Source: Pseudomonas sp. GD04091 (GTDB taxonomy: Bacteria; Pseudomonadota; Gammaproteobacteria; Pseudomonadales; Pseudomonadaceae). From it: a stretch of 64,000 bases of DNA. The DNA is taken from assembly GCF_029836165.1 (NCBI RefSeq), contig NZ_JAOEBG010000016.1:1-64000 (forward strand), written 5' to 3'. A model generated the notes under the pieces. The model was not told the DNA's origin, did not search any database, and was given only the letters and a program-made list of their open reading frames with translations. Below are positions 8,247 to 16,974 of the stretch, piece by piece (the first letter of the stretch is position 1; every line of letters begins with the position of its first letter). Made by a program: the position numbers and the translations under genes.

Positions 8247-10643
8247 TCAAGGCAACTCCACTTCGACCCGATCCCGCCCCGCCTGCTTGGCCGCGTACAC
8301 TCCCGCATCCGCGCGCAACAACAACGCATCCGCCCCCTCCCCCGTGCGCCACCCGGCCACACCAAAACTCGCCGTCACCCGCCCCACGCCCTCCACCGGC
8401 ACATTCCGCACCCCCTGCCACAATTCCAAGGCCAGCAAGCGCGCTTGATCGGCATTGCTTCCCGGACAGAGCACCATGAACTCCTCCCCACCCAGCCGGC
8501 AGAACACATCCGTGCGCCGCAACCGCTGTCCGATCCGCTGACACAGGCTGCGCAGCACATGATCCCCCACCGCATGCCCGAACTGATCGTTGATCTGCTT
8601 GAAATGGTCGATGTCGAGCATGATCACCGCCAGGTCCAGGCCATCGCGCTGCGCCCGATCCAGCTCGCCGCGCAGACGCTCCTGGAAGAAACGACGGTTA
8701 TGGATGCCGGTCAACGCATCGGTGACCGACAGTGCCCGCAGTTCTTCCTCCACCCGCTTGAGATCGGAAATGTCCGTCAGGTAGCCATGCCAGAGCGTGC
8801 AACCCCGATCACCGATCTCCGGCGTCGCCTCGCCGCGCACCCAGCGTAGGCCCGCCCTGGGCAGGCACACACGGTACTCCTCGCGCCAGGGGGTCAGGTG
8901 TTCGGCGGAATAACGCACCGACCGCCGCACCCGCTCCAGATCGTCGGGATGGATACGCTCGAACGCCACCGAGGCATCCTGGCGCAACACGGCAAGGTCT
9001 ACCTCGTAGATGTCATGCAACCCGGCGCTGGCATAGGGAAAACAGGAATGGCCATCGACATCCACACGGTACTGATAGATTCCGCCGGGAACCTCGGCGC
9101 TAAGCTTCTCCAGCAGCCTGTCCCGGGCCGCCAGTGCCTCGTGCACGCGGCGCCGTTCGGTGACATCGATGCAGATCGCCAGATAGCCGACCCAAAGCCC
9201 CTGCTCATCCAGGACCGCCGTCACCAGCATGTTGGCCAGCAGATGGCTGCCGTCCTTGCGCACCAATGTCCAATCGGCGGGCTCGCCGCCGCCCTCCTGT
9301 ACCGTTTCGGCAAACATCGCCTGGCCGGCGCCGATTTCACGGCCGTAACGCACGCTCAGGGCGTGGGCACGCTGAAGCAGCTCGTCAGGCTGGACCAGAT
9401 CCTCCAGGCGCAAATGCCCCAGCGCCTCACTGGCCGAATAACCCAGCATGCGCTGCGCCCCGGCGTTGAACGTGCCGATCACCCCGCGCAGGCTGGTGGC
9501 GATGATCGCCACCTGGGTCGCGGCGTCGAGCACGCTGCGCAGCTGGTTGTGAGTTTCGCGCAACGATTGTTCGCTGACCTGCAACTCGGCGGTACGCCGG
9601 GCCACCAGGCCCAGGGCGCGCTGGCGCTGACTGAACAGGCTGTACAACAGGATCGCCAGCAGCACGCTGAGCAGGCCGCCCGAGAGGATCACCACCGGAA
9701 CCGCCGCAGACTGGTTGGCCGCGAGAAACCCCGGGCTGGGACGGATATCGAGCTGGTAACGATGATCGGCCAGGTGCAGCAGGTAGCTGCTGGCAAGCGC
9801 CATCGGCGCAGGTGGCGTGCCCGAATCGAACAGCACCTCGTGACCTGCGTCGGTGGACAGATCGAGTATGCGCATCACCAGATTGTCGTCGGCAGCCGTC
9901 GGCAGGCTTTCGGCAATCAGCTGGTGCAGGCTCAGCAACGCCATGACATAACCGCTGGGCAGGCCATCGAGCGGCGCCGAGTCGGCGAACACCGGGGCGA
10001 CCAACAACAGGCCGCGGGTGTACGTCGGCTCGACATCGAGCATGTCCAGCGGCGCGGATACCGCCATGCTGCCAGGGCTAGAGGCCCGGGCCAGAGTCGC
10101 CTCACGCAGGGGCTGTCCACGCAGGTCAAGGCCGTAGGGCTGCCCTTGCGTGCTCGCGGCCTGGGTGTAGAGAACCGGGTAGTGGTAATCGCGCGCGGGA
10201 GCAGCCTGCCAGCCGCCCCGCGCGTCCCGGTCGCGAATCTGGTAAGGCTGTCCCAGCCAGGCGCTGGCGCGCCGCTCGAACGCCTCGCGCTGCCCCGCGG
10301 CAACCCGCGGCGCCCAGGAGTAGGCCTGGGTACGATGCAGCAGCGGGCGGGCATAGCCATCGAACTCACGCGGCGTGATTTCGCTGGAGTAGTTGAAGAA
10401 CCGACGCAGGCTGTCCAGGCGCTGCTCCTGCTCCTCGAAGCGCTCGGCGACCCGACTGTGCCGCTCGCTGGCCAGCAGCTCGAAGCGCTGGCGCAGCTGC
10501 TGCTTGTAGAAGCCCTGGGTGGCGATGGCCAACGCAGCCGTGAGCAGCGCCCCGGCGACCAGCGCCGCCAGGGCCACACCCCAGGCCGGCAGCTGGTCAC
10601 CGAACAGGCCAAGGCGCTTCGCGGATTCACCTGGGTTCGGCAT
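8247..10643 (-). CDS. Membrane diguanylate cyclase with CHASE, PAS and GGDEF domains
   Basis: A 798-residue sensor. A transmembrane helix at about 20-42 is followed by an extracytoplasmic CHASE domain (about 80-300, with SEITPREFDGYARPLL and YSWAPRV), a second helix near 318-340, two PAS domains (about 370-490 and 510-635) and a C-terminal GGDEF domain. The active site is GGEEF at 718-722, preceded five residues earlier by RRTD, a product-inhibition I-site, so both synthesis of cyclic di-GMP and feedback control are expected. No EAL domain follows. The periplasmic ligand is unknown. It runs towards the GFA gene with 70 bp between them. Confidence 0.94.
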   Translation of the reverse strand: MPNPGESAKRLGLFGDQLPAWGVALAALVAGALLTAALAIATQGFYKQQLRQRFELLASERHSRVAERFEEQEQRLDSLRRFFNYSSEITPREFDGYARPLLHRTQAYSWAPRVAAGQREAFERRASAWLGQPYQIRDRDARGGWQAAPARDYHYPVLYTQAASTQGQPYGLDLRGQPLREATLARASSPGSMAVSAPLDMLDVEPTYTRGLLLVAPVFADSAPLDGLPSGYVMALLSLHQLIAESLPTAADDNLVMRILDLSTDAGHEVLFDSGTPPAPMALASSYLLHLADHRYQLDIRPSPGFLAANQSAAVPVVILSGGLLSVLLAILLYSLFSQRQRALGLVARRTAELQVSEQSLRETHNQLRSVLDAATQVAIIATSLRGVIGTFNAGAQRMLGYSASEALGHLRLEDLVQPDELLQRAHALSVRYGREIGAGQAMFAETVQEGGGEPADWTLVRKDGSHLLANMLVTAVLDEQGLWVGYLAICIDVTERRRVHEALAARDRLLEKLSAEVPGGIYQYRVDVDGHSCFPYASAGLHDIYEVDLAVLRQDASVAFERIHPDDLERVRRSVRYSAEHLTPWREEYRVCLPRAGLRWVRGEATPEIGDRGCTLWHGYLTDISDLKRVEEELRALSVTDALTGIHNRRFFQERLRGELDRAQRDGLDLAVIMLDIDHFKQINDQFGHAVGDHVLRSLCQRIGQRLRRTDVFCRLGGEEFMVLCPGSNADQARLLALELWQGVRNVPVEGVGRVTASFGVAGWRTGEGADALLLRADAGVYAAKQAGRDRVEVELP

Positions 10644-10738
10644 GTAGGACTCTCACCAACGTCAGCGTCCTGCGTATTGTCCCGCCCCGTACTGCTTTAT
10701 AGCCACTGGCCAGCCACCCTGCCATGTACCTCGTCGGC

Positions 10739-12931
10739 TCAGCGCAGGCGCAATTGCCAGGCGCGATGGATACGGTTGTTGCGGGCGAAGTCCGGGTCCA
10801 GGGTCTGGCCGCTGATCTCCTCCACCAGGTAACGCGTCGCCAGGTGCTCGTCGAGCTGGAACTTGCGGAAGTTGTTGGAGAAATACAGCACGCCGCCCGG
10901 CGCCAGGCGGGCCATGGCCAGATCGAGCAGCTCGACATGATCACGCTGCACATCGAACACCCCTTCCATGCGCTTGGAATTGGAGAAGGTCGGCGGGTCG
11001 ATGAAGATCAGGTCGTAGCTGTCCTGGGCATTCTGCAACCAGGCCATGACATCGCTCTGCTCCAGACGGTTACGCTCGGAGAAGCCGTTCAGCGACAGGT
11101 TGCGCCGCGCCCAGTCCAGGTAGGTCTTGGACAGGTCGACGCTGGTGGTGCTGCGCGCGCCGCCCTTGGCCGCGTGCACGGTGGCCGTGGCGGTATAGCA
11201 GAACAGGTTGAGGAAGCGCTTGCCGGCTGCCTCGCGCTGGATGCGCATGCGCATCGGGCGGTGATCGAGGAACAGGCCGGTGTCCAGGTAGTCGGTGAGG
11301 TTGACCAGCAGCTTGACGCCGCCTTCATTCACCTCCTGGAACCGCCCTTCGGTGGCCTGGCGCTCGTACTGGCGCGTGCCGCTCTGCCGCTCGCGACGCT
11401 TGAGCACCACACGCTGCGGGTCGACGCCCAGCGCCTGGGGAATCGCCGCCAGGGCATCGAGCAGGCGGGCCTGGGCCTTCTCGGGATCGACCGAACGCGG
11501 CGCGGCGTATTCCTGCACATGCACCCAGTCGTGATACAGGTCGACCGCCAGGGCATACTCGGGCATGTCGGCATCGTAGACACGGTAGCAATCGACCTGC
11601 TCGCGGCGCGCCCACTTGCCCAGTTGCTTGAAGTTCTTCTGCAGGCGGTTGGCGAACATCTGCGCGCCTTCGGACAAGCGTGCCGGCTCGCTGGCGACCG
11701 ACGCCTGGCGACCCGGCTCACCCTCGCCGGTGTCCGCCTGGCGACGCTCACCGGTGACGAACTGGTCGGGTTGCACCTTGAACAGCAGCAGCTTGCACGG
11801 CAGCGCGCCGTTCCAGAAGGCGTACTGCTTGTGGCTGCGAATGCCCATGCGCTTGCCCAGTTCCGGCGCGCCGGTGAACACCGCCGCTTCCCAGCCCATG
11901 CAGGCCTGGCGCAGGCGCTCGCCGAGGTTCTGGTAGAGATACAGCAGGCTGGCCTCGTCGCCCAGGCGCTCACCGTAAGGCGGGTTGCTGATCACCAGAC
12001 CTTTCTGGTTCTGGTCCGGACGCGGCTCGAAGCTGGCGACCTCGCCCTGGTAGATCTTCACCCAGTCACCCAGGCCTGCGCGCTCGACGTTGTTGCGCCC
12101 CGGCTGGATCAGGCGTGGGTCAGCTTCATAGCCCCGGATCCAGAGTGGTGGCTTGGCCAGGCCAGCCTGCGCGCGGGCCTGGGCCTCGTCGTGCACCTTG
12201 CGCCACAGCGCCGGCACATGGCCGAGCCAGGCGCTGAAGCCCCAGCGCTCGCGCTTGAGGTTGGGCGCGATGTCGGCGGCGATCATCGCCGCCTCGACCA
12301 GGAAGGTACCCACACCGCACATCGGGTCGGCCAGGGCGCCACCTTGAGCGGCGATGCGTGGCCAGCCGGCGCGGATCAGCACCGCCGCGGCGAGGTTTTC
12401 CTTGAGCGGCGCCGCGCCTTGCTGCAGGCGGTAGCCGCGCTGATGCAGACTGTGGCCGGAGAGATCGAGGGAAAGGATCGCCTCGCCACGGTCCAGGCGC
12501 AGGTGCACGCGCACATCCGGATCGACCTTCTCCACCGACGGGCGCAGGCCCTCGCGGTTGCGCAGCTTGTCGACGATCGCATCCTTGACCTTGAGGGCGC
12601 CGAAATGGGTGTTGTCGATGCCCGAGCCGTGGCCGCTGAACTCCACTGCCAGGGTGCCGTCGGCGGCCAGGTGATCGGCCCAGTCGAGCGCATGCACGCC
12701 GTCGTAAAGGTCGTCGGCGTTCTTCATCGGGAAGCGCTTGAGCACCAGCAGCACACGGTTGGCCAGACGCGACCACAGGCACAGGCGGTAGGCGGTTTCC
12801 ATGTCGGCGGCGCCACGGATGGCCGAGGTGTGTTCACGCACTTCGGTCAGGCCCAGGGTGCGGGCCTCTTCGGCGAGCAGGCCTTCAAGGCCTTTGGGGC
12901 AGGTGAGGTAGAGTTCGAAACGGTCCGACAT
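10739..12931 (-). CDS. rlmL: Bifunctional 23S rRNA methyltransferase (m2G2445 and m7G2069) RlmL/RlmKL
   Basis: A 730-residue two-enzyme fusion. The N-terminal half begins FELYLTCPKGLEGLLAEEAR, has a THUMP RNA-binding domain, and an N6/N2-type methyltransferase with VISNPPYGERLGDEASL; it makes m2G2445 in 23S rRNA. The C-terminal half (RlmK) has the SAM-binding segment FLNLFCYTATATVHAAKGGA and FIDPPTFSNSKRM and makes m7G2069. The ATG at 12931 gives the usual family N-terminus and length; an upstream GTG extension at 13162 looks non-coding. It lies divergent from rmf, so two ribosome-related genes share a 550-bp gap. Confidence 0.96.
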   Translation of the reverse strand: MSDRFELYLTCPKGLEGLLAEEARTLGLTEVREHTSAIRGAADMETAYRLCLWSRLANRVLLVLKRFPMKNADDLYDGVHALDWADHLAADGTLAVEFSGHGSGIDNTHFGALKVKDAIVDKLRNREGLRPSVEKVDPDVRVHLRLDRGEAILSLDLSGHSLHQRGYRLQQGAAPLKENLAAAVLIRAGWPRIAAQGGALADPMCGVGTFLVEAAMIAADIAPNLKRERWGFSAWLGHVPALWRKVHDEAQARAQAGLAKPPLWIRGYEADPRLIQPGRNNVERAGLGDWVKIYQGEVASFEPRPDQNQKGLVISNPPYGERLGDEASLLYLYQNLGERLRQACMGWEAAVFTGAPELGKRMGIRSHKQYAFWNGALPCKLLLFKVQPDQFVTGERRQADTGEGEPGRQASVASEPARLSEGAQMFANRLQKNFKQLGKWARREQVDCYRVYDADMPEYALAVDLYHDWVHVQEYAAPRSVDPEKAQARLLDALAAIPQALGVDPQRVVLKRRERQSGTRQYERQATEGRFQEVNEGGVKLLVNLTDYLDTGLFLDHRPMRMRIQREAAGKRFLNLFCYTATATVHAAKGGARSTTSVDLSKTYLDWARRNLSLNGFSERNRLEQSDVMAWLQNAQDSYDLIFIDPPTFSNSKRMEGVFDVQRDHVELLDLAMARLAPGGVLYFSNNFRKFQLDEHLATRYLVEEISGQTLDPDFARNNRIHRAWQLRLR

Positions 12932-13339
12932 GAGCAATCCAGAGCCTTGGGCTAGGTAAGTGACAGACCGACGCATCGACCTGCCGATGTTTGCCCGCAC
13001 GCCCTTCCAGCAGGCGCCCGGGTGGCCTGCGAGCCATCTCGCAAGGCCAGGCCGCCCGACGTTCCAGACGCTCGCCGGCTGGCAGAAAAGCGTTGGATCG
13101 TCGGGCAGTGTGAAAATTTCGTGGACAAGGGATCCAGATATGACCCTTCGTCGCATTACCAAATATTACTGTCATCATCCAGCAACGCTGGCCAAATGAC
13201 GTCAAAGATCACTAAACCCTGATCATAGCGGGCTCAACGGCAAACAAGGTTGAGTCGCATTTATTTACTTATCCTTTCACCCTCGGAAAGGTTACGTCCT
13301 TATGACAAATCGATCATTCACACTGTGACCCGCATTCGT
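12932..13339. other. Intergenic region between rlmL and the rmf leader
   Basis: I see no convincing gene in this part of the 550-bp gap. Bases about 13140-13320 are relatively AT-rich and probably hold the rmf promoter, since the structured leader starts just after. I could not fix -35/-10 elements with confidence. Confidence 0.5.
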
Positions 13340-13482
13340 TAGAACTGGTCTCAGGCCGCCTCGCAATGGGGCGGCACTTTCAGCCCGCGACGCCGGCAGC
13401 GGGCGCACACCGGCAGAACGATTCTGCCCGGCCTCGGAGAGGCCGACGGGACATTACAGTCAACAAGTGAGGGCAACACCCT
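13340..13482 (+). ncRNA. rmf leader RNA motif (5' UTR of rmf)
   Basis: Three consecutive hairpins precede rmf. The first is GCCGCCTC/GGGGCGGC (13355-13375, loop GCAAT, one G·T pair). The second is GGCAGAA/TTCTGCC (13412-13428, loop CGA). The third is GGCCTC/GAGGCC (13430-13444, loop GGA). A conserved structured RNA upstream of rmf, called the rmf motif, is known from Pseudomonas by comparative genomics, and position and structure here fit it. The ATG of rmf follows 38 bases after the last stem. The GGA in the third loop could be a Csr/Rsm protein site (inference). The 5' end is my estimate. Confidence 0.7.
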
Positions 13483-13698
13483 ATGAGAAGACTTAAGCGT
13501 GATCCGTTGGAAAGAGCATATTCACGTGGCTACCAATATGGAGTCACCGGCAAATCCCGCGAGCTTTGCCCCTTCAATCTACCGTCTGTACGCCAAGCCT
13601 GGATCAACGGCTGGCGCGAAGGTCGCGGCGATAACTGGGACGGCATGACCGGCACCGCTGGCATCCATAGACTCAACGAAAATCACGCCGTTGGCTGA
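13483..13698 (+). CDS. rmf: Ribosome modulation factor
   Basis: A 71-residue basic protein with the Rmf signature: RRLKRDPLERAYSRGYQYGV, then CPFNLPSVRQAWINGWREGR. Rmf binds 70S ribosomes in stationary phase and promotes inactive 100S dimers. Length and sequence are normal for Pseudomonas. GTGAGGG lies upstream of the ATG. The gene is monocistronic, with a structured leader on one side and a strong intrinsic terminator on the other, so its level is probably set by both transcription and leader structure. Confidence 0.97.
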   Translation: MRRLKRDPLERAYSRGYQYGVTGKSRELCPFNLPSVRQAWINGWREGRGDNWDGMTGTAGIHRLNENHAVG

Positions 13699-13758
13699 AC
13701 GAGGACACTGAATTCGAGTCACCCATGCGCGCCCCATCCGGGCGGCGGGCTGCGGCCC

Positions 13759-13787
13759 AGGGGGTCCCTTGAGGGCCCCCTTTTTTA
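13759..13787 (+). terminator. Intrinsic terminator of rmf
   Basis: AGGGGGTCCC and GGGCCCCCT pair around a TTGA loop, with one bulged T, followed by six T residues at 13781-13786. It lies 60 bp after the rmf stop and faces the convergent pyrD gene. Confidence 0.85.
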
Positions 13788-13831
13788 TGGGCCCGATTTG
13801 TGTACCTGTAGGAGCGAAAGCGCCCTCGAGA

Positions 13832-14854
13832 TCACCTCGGCATCGCGGCAATGGCATCCACGGCCTCGCGGATCAGCGTCGGCCCCTTGTAGATGAAACC
13901 CGAATAGATCTGCACCAGACTCGCGCCAGCTGCGATCTTTTCTGCCGCATGACGGCCTTCGGTGATCCCACCTGCGGCGATGATCGGCAGTTTACCGCCC
14001 AGCTCGCTCGCCAGCACCTTCACGATGTGGGTGCTCTTTTCCAGCACCGGAGCCCCGGACAGGCCGCCCGCCTCCCCGCCAAACGGCAGGCCCTCGACCC
14101 CTTCACGGCCCAAAGTGGTGTTGGTAGCGATCACCGCATCCATCCCCGACTCGACCAACGCGGCCGCCACCAGCGCGGTTTCCTCGTCGCTCATGTCCGG
14201 TGCGATCTTGATCGCCAGCGGCACACGCTTGCCATTGGCCGCTGCCAGTTGCTCACGACGCTCGGCCAGGGCATCGAGCAGTTGCTTGAGCGAGTCGCCG
14301 AACTGCAGCGTGCGCAGGCCCGGCGTATTGGGGGAGCTGACGTTGACGGTGATGTAGCTGGCGTCGTTGTAGACCTTTTCCAGGCAGATCAGGTAATCGT
14401 CCTGTGCCCGCTCGACCGGTGTGTCAAAGTTCTTGCCGATGTTGATGCCCAGCACGCCGTCATAGCGCGCAGCACGCACCCGCGCCAGCAGGTGATCGAC
14501 ACCCAGGTTGTTGAAGCCCATGCGGTTGATGATCGCGGTGGCCTCCGGCAGGCGGAACAGCCGCGGCTTCGGGTTGCCCGGCTGCGGGCGCGGCGTCACG
14601 GTGCCGATCTCGACGAAGCCGAAGCCCAGCTGGGCGAATCCGTCGATGGCCGCGCCGTTCTTGTCCAGGCCCGCCGCGAGGCCGACCGGGTTGGCGAAGT
14701 TCAAGCCCATGACCGTTACCGGCAACGCCGCCGGCTGCTTGCACAGCAGGCCATTCAGACCCAGACGGCCACCGGCGCCGATCAGATCGAGCGACAGGTC
14801 GTGGGAGGTTTCCGGGGAGAGCTTGAACAACAGCTGGCGGGCCAGGGTATACAT
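13832..14854 (-). CDS. pyrD: Dihydroorotate dehydrogenase (quinone), class 2
   Basis: A 340-residue PyrD that oxidises dihydroorotate to orotate in pyrimidine synthesis, with electrons going to the quinone pool at the inner membrane. The N-terminal amphipathic extension (MYTLARQLLFKLSPETSHDL) marks class 2. The active-site segment YITVNVSSPNTPGLRTLQFG contains the catalytic serine (about Ser174). FMN-phosphate motifs PIIAAGGI and LVQIYSGFIYKGP are near the C-terminus. Length is standard. It is divergent from nasS. Confidence 0.97.
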   Translation of the reverse strand: MYTLARQLLFKLSPETSHDLSLDLIGAGGRLGLNGLLCKQPAALPVTVMGLNFANPVGLAAGLDKNGAAIDGFAQLGFGFVEIGTVTPRPQPGNPKPRLFRLPEATAIINRMGFNNLGVDHLLARVRAARYDGVLGINIGKNFDTPVERAQDDYLICLEKVYNDASYITVNVSSPNTPGLRTLQFGDSLKQLLDALAERREQLAAANGKRVPLAIKIAPDMSDEETALVAAALVESGMDAVIATNTTLGREGVEGLPFGGEAGGLSGAPVLEKSTHIVKVLASELGGKLPIIAAGGITEGRHAAEKIAAGASLVQIYSGFIYKGPTLIREAVDAIAAMPR

Positions 14855-14979
14855 GGGCGGGCGGACTCGCGGTGAGTGAGGGGGCGATTATAGCTAGCGC
14901 GCCGCCCGGACGACAGGGCCATGGCACATGGGTTGCAGCATCAGCCTCATGCAGCCCTTGCAAACGCCCGAGGATATTC

Positions 14980-16194
14980 GTGAACACACCTCTCCCGACA
15001 CTGCCCCTGGCCTGGGTCAATGGCAGCGACGCGCCGGAAAAGCACAGCCTGGACATCGGTTTCATGGCCCTGACCGACTGCGCCTCGGTGGTGGTCGCCG
15101 CCACCCAGGGCTTCGCCCAGCAACAGGGCCTGACCCTCAACCTGCGACGCCAGACCTCATGGGCCAGCCTGCGCGACAAACTGGTCAGCGGCGAACTGGA
15201 CGCCGCCCACTGCCTGTACGGACTGGCCTATGCCGTGCACCTGGGAGTTGGCGGCGGACCAGCCAGCGACATGGCGGTGCTCATGGGACTGAACCAGAAC
15301 GCCCAGGCGATCAACCTTTCCCCCGCCCTGCAACGCAAAGGCGTGACCAGCCCCGAGGCACTGGCCCGGCTCGTGCACCAGGGTGGCGCACGCCTGACCT
15401 TCGCCCAGACCTTCCCCACCGGCACCCATGCCATGTGGCTGTATTACTGGCTGGCCAGCCAGGGCATCCATCCGCTGCGCGACGTGAACAGCGTGGTGGT
15501 GCCGCCGGCGCAGATGGTCGCTCACCTGCAGGCCGGGCGCATCGACGGCTTCTGCGTGGGTGAACCTTGGGCTGCGAATGCCATCGCCCAGGGTCAGGGA
15601 TTCACCCTGGCCACCAGCCAGTCGATCTGGCCGGACCATCCGGAAAAGGTACTGGCCTGCGCCCGAGGTTTCGTCGAGTGCTACCCCAACAGCGCGCGGG
15701 CGTTGATCAAGGCGGTACTCGCCGCCGCCCGCTTCATCGAGCAAAACCAGGAAAACCGGCATGGAACGGCACAATTGCTCAGTGGCAGCGCCTACCTGGA
15801 CACCCCCGTCACCAGCATCGAGCCGCGTCTGCGCGGTGACTACCAGGACGGCCTGGGCAATTGCTGGCACGACCCTCATGGCTTGCGCCTTTTCGACCAA
15901 GGCCGGGCCAACCTGCCCTACCTGTCCGACGGCATGTGGTTCATGACCCAGTTCCGCCGCTGGGGCCTGTTGCGTGAAGACCCCGACTACCTGGCCGTGG
16001 CCGGCCAGGTCCAGCAACTGGCGCTGTACCGCGAAGCCGCCGAGGCATTGGCTGTGCCCTGCGCCGACCCGCCCATGCGCAGCAGCCTGCTGATCGATGG
16101 CAGTCGCTGGGATGGCAGCGACCCTCAGGGCTATGCGCGCAGTTTCCGGCTGCACGCCCTGGACGCTGCGCCCGACCGACTCGCCAGCCGTTGA
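14980..16194 (+). CDS. nasS: NasS, cytoplasmic nitrate/nitrite sensor (ABC-substrate-binding-like)
   Basis: A 404-residue protein related to NrtA/NasF nitrate-binding proteins but without a signal peptide (NTPLPTLPLAWVNGSDAPEK), as expected for the cytoplasmic sensor NasS. Typical segments are IGFMALTDCASVVVAATQGF, NLRRQTSWASLRDKLVSGEL and GYCVGEPW-like GFCVGEPWAANA. It starts at the GTG at 14980 after CGAGGA; reading further upstream adds residues without a ribosome site. In related bacteria NasS holds NasT inactive until nitrate or nitrite binds. The nasT gene starts 10 bp downstream, and the target leader lies directly after that. Confidence 0.93.
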   Translation: MNTPLPTLPLAWVNGSDAPEKHSLDIGFMALTDCASVVVAATQGFAQQQGLTLNLRRQTSWASLRDKLVSGELDAAHCLYGLAYAVHLGVGGGPASDMAVLMGLNQNAQAINLSPALQRKGVTSPEALARLVHQGGARLTFAQTFPTGTHAMWLYYWLASQGIHPLRDVNSVVVPPAQMVAHLQAGRIDGFCVGEPWAANAIAQGQGFTLATSQSIWPDHPEKVLACARGFVECYPNSARALIKAVLAAARFIEQNQENRHGTAQLLSGSAYLDTPVTSIEPRLRGDYQDGLGNCWHDPHGLRLFDQGRANLPYLSDGMWFMTQFRRWGLLREDPDYLAVAGQVQQLALYREAAEALAVPCADPPMRSSLLIDGSRWDGSDPQGYARSFRLHALDAAPDRLASR

Positions 16195-16204
16195 GGGCCT
16201 GAGC

Positions 16205-16780
16205 ATGATGCGCATCCTGCTGATCGACGACACCGAAAAGAAAGTCGGCCGCCTCAAGGCCGCGTTGAGCGAGGCCGGTTTCGACGTGATAGAAGCCAGC
16301 AGCCTCAGCATCGACCTGCCCGCCTGTATCGAAACGGTGCGCCCGGACGTGGTGCTGATCGATACCGAGTCGCCGGGCCGCGATGTGATGGAACAGGTGG
16401 TGCTGGTCAGCCGCGATCATCCCCGCCCCATCGTGCTGTTCACCGACGAACACGACCCAGGGGTGATGCGCCAGGCGATTCAGGCCGGGGTCAGTGCCTA
16501 CATCGTCGAGGGCATCCACGCGGCGCGCCTGCGGCCGATCCTCGACGTGGCCATGGCCCGCTTCGAAAGCGACCAGGCGCTCAGGGCCCAGCTGCTGGCC
16601 CGCGACCAGCAACTGGCCGAACGCAAGCGCATCGAGCAAGCCAAGGGGCTGCTGATGAAGATGAAGGATTGCAACGAGGAACAGGCCTATACCCTGATGC
16701 GCCGCCAGGCCATGAGCCGGCAGCAAAAGCTGATCCAGGTGGCGGAACAGATCATCGCCATGGCGCAGATGCTTGGGTAG
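16205..16780 (+). CDS. nasT: NasT, ANTAR-domain antitermination regulator
   Basis: A 191-residue response-regulator-like protein. Residues 1-120 are a receiver-type domain (RILLIDDTEKKVGRLKAALS, DVVLIDTESPGRD), and residues about 135-185 are an ANTAR RNA-binding domain (RIEQAKGLLMKMKDCNEEQA, YTLMRRQAMSRQQKLIQVAE). The first of two tandem ATG codons (16205) has GAGGG seven bases upstream. NasT, when released by NasS, binds two-hairpin leader RNAs and lets polymerase pass a terminator in nitrate-assimilation operons. A fitting leader and terminator lie at 16809-16935, before nasA. Confidence 0.95.
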   Translation: MMRILLIDDTEKKVGRLKAALSEAGFDVIEASSLSIDLPACIETVRPDVVLIDTESPGRDVMEQVVLVSRDHPRPIVLFTDEHDPGVMRQAIQAGVSAYIVEGIHAARLRPILDVAMARFESDQALRAQLLARDQQLAERKRIEQAKGLLMKMKDCNEEQAYTLMRRQAMSRQQKLIQVAEQIIAMAQMLG

Positions 16781-16808
16781 CGCAGGGAGCCAGCTCGAGG
16801 GCGGGCTT

Positions 16809-16874
16809 GCCAACAGCATCAGACTTGGCCCGGCTCTTGCTCAAGCCTATGCCAGGCAGCCAACGGCGGTTGCC
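16809..16874 (+). promoter_or_regulatory. Candidate NasT (ANTAR) target hairpins in the nasA leader
   Basis: GGCAGCC/GGTTGCC at 16855-16874 closes a six-base loop AACGGC with A at position 1 and G at position 4, the ANTAR hexaloop signature. Upstream, GCCAA/TTGGC at 16809-16829 forms a second stem, but its 11-base loop is not a clean hexaloop, so the first hairpin of the pair is uncertain. Confidence 0.6.
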
Positions 16875-16886
16875 CCATACCCCGAC

Positions 16887-16935
16887 AAAGACGTCGCGCC
16901 CCTCCACGCCAGTGGACCGGGCAGCGGCGTCTTTT
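16887..16935 (+). terminator. Leader terminator upstream of nasA (antitermination target)
   Basis: A long stem made of GACGTCGC/GCGGCGTC (one T·G pair), then GCCC/GGGC and CCAC/GTGG around a GCCA loop, ends in TTTT at 16932-16935, only 40 bp before the nasA ATG. With nasT and ANTAR-like hairpins just upstream, this is the expected target of NasT antitermination. Confidence 0.85.
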
Positions 16936-16974
16936 CGTTTCCGCCACTGTGCTGTGCGCCCTACGAGGTGTCCG

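Noticed and set aside
10724..12955. Plus-strand frame of 743 codons opposite rlmL
   Set aside because: It is an antisense shadow of rlmL with no recognisable motif or start signal.
12960..13199. A 79-codon plus-strand frame upstream of rmf
   Set aside because: There is no ribosome site, the composition is random, and it overlaps the presumed promoter region.
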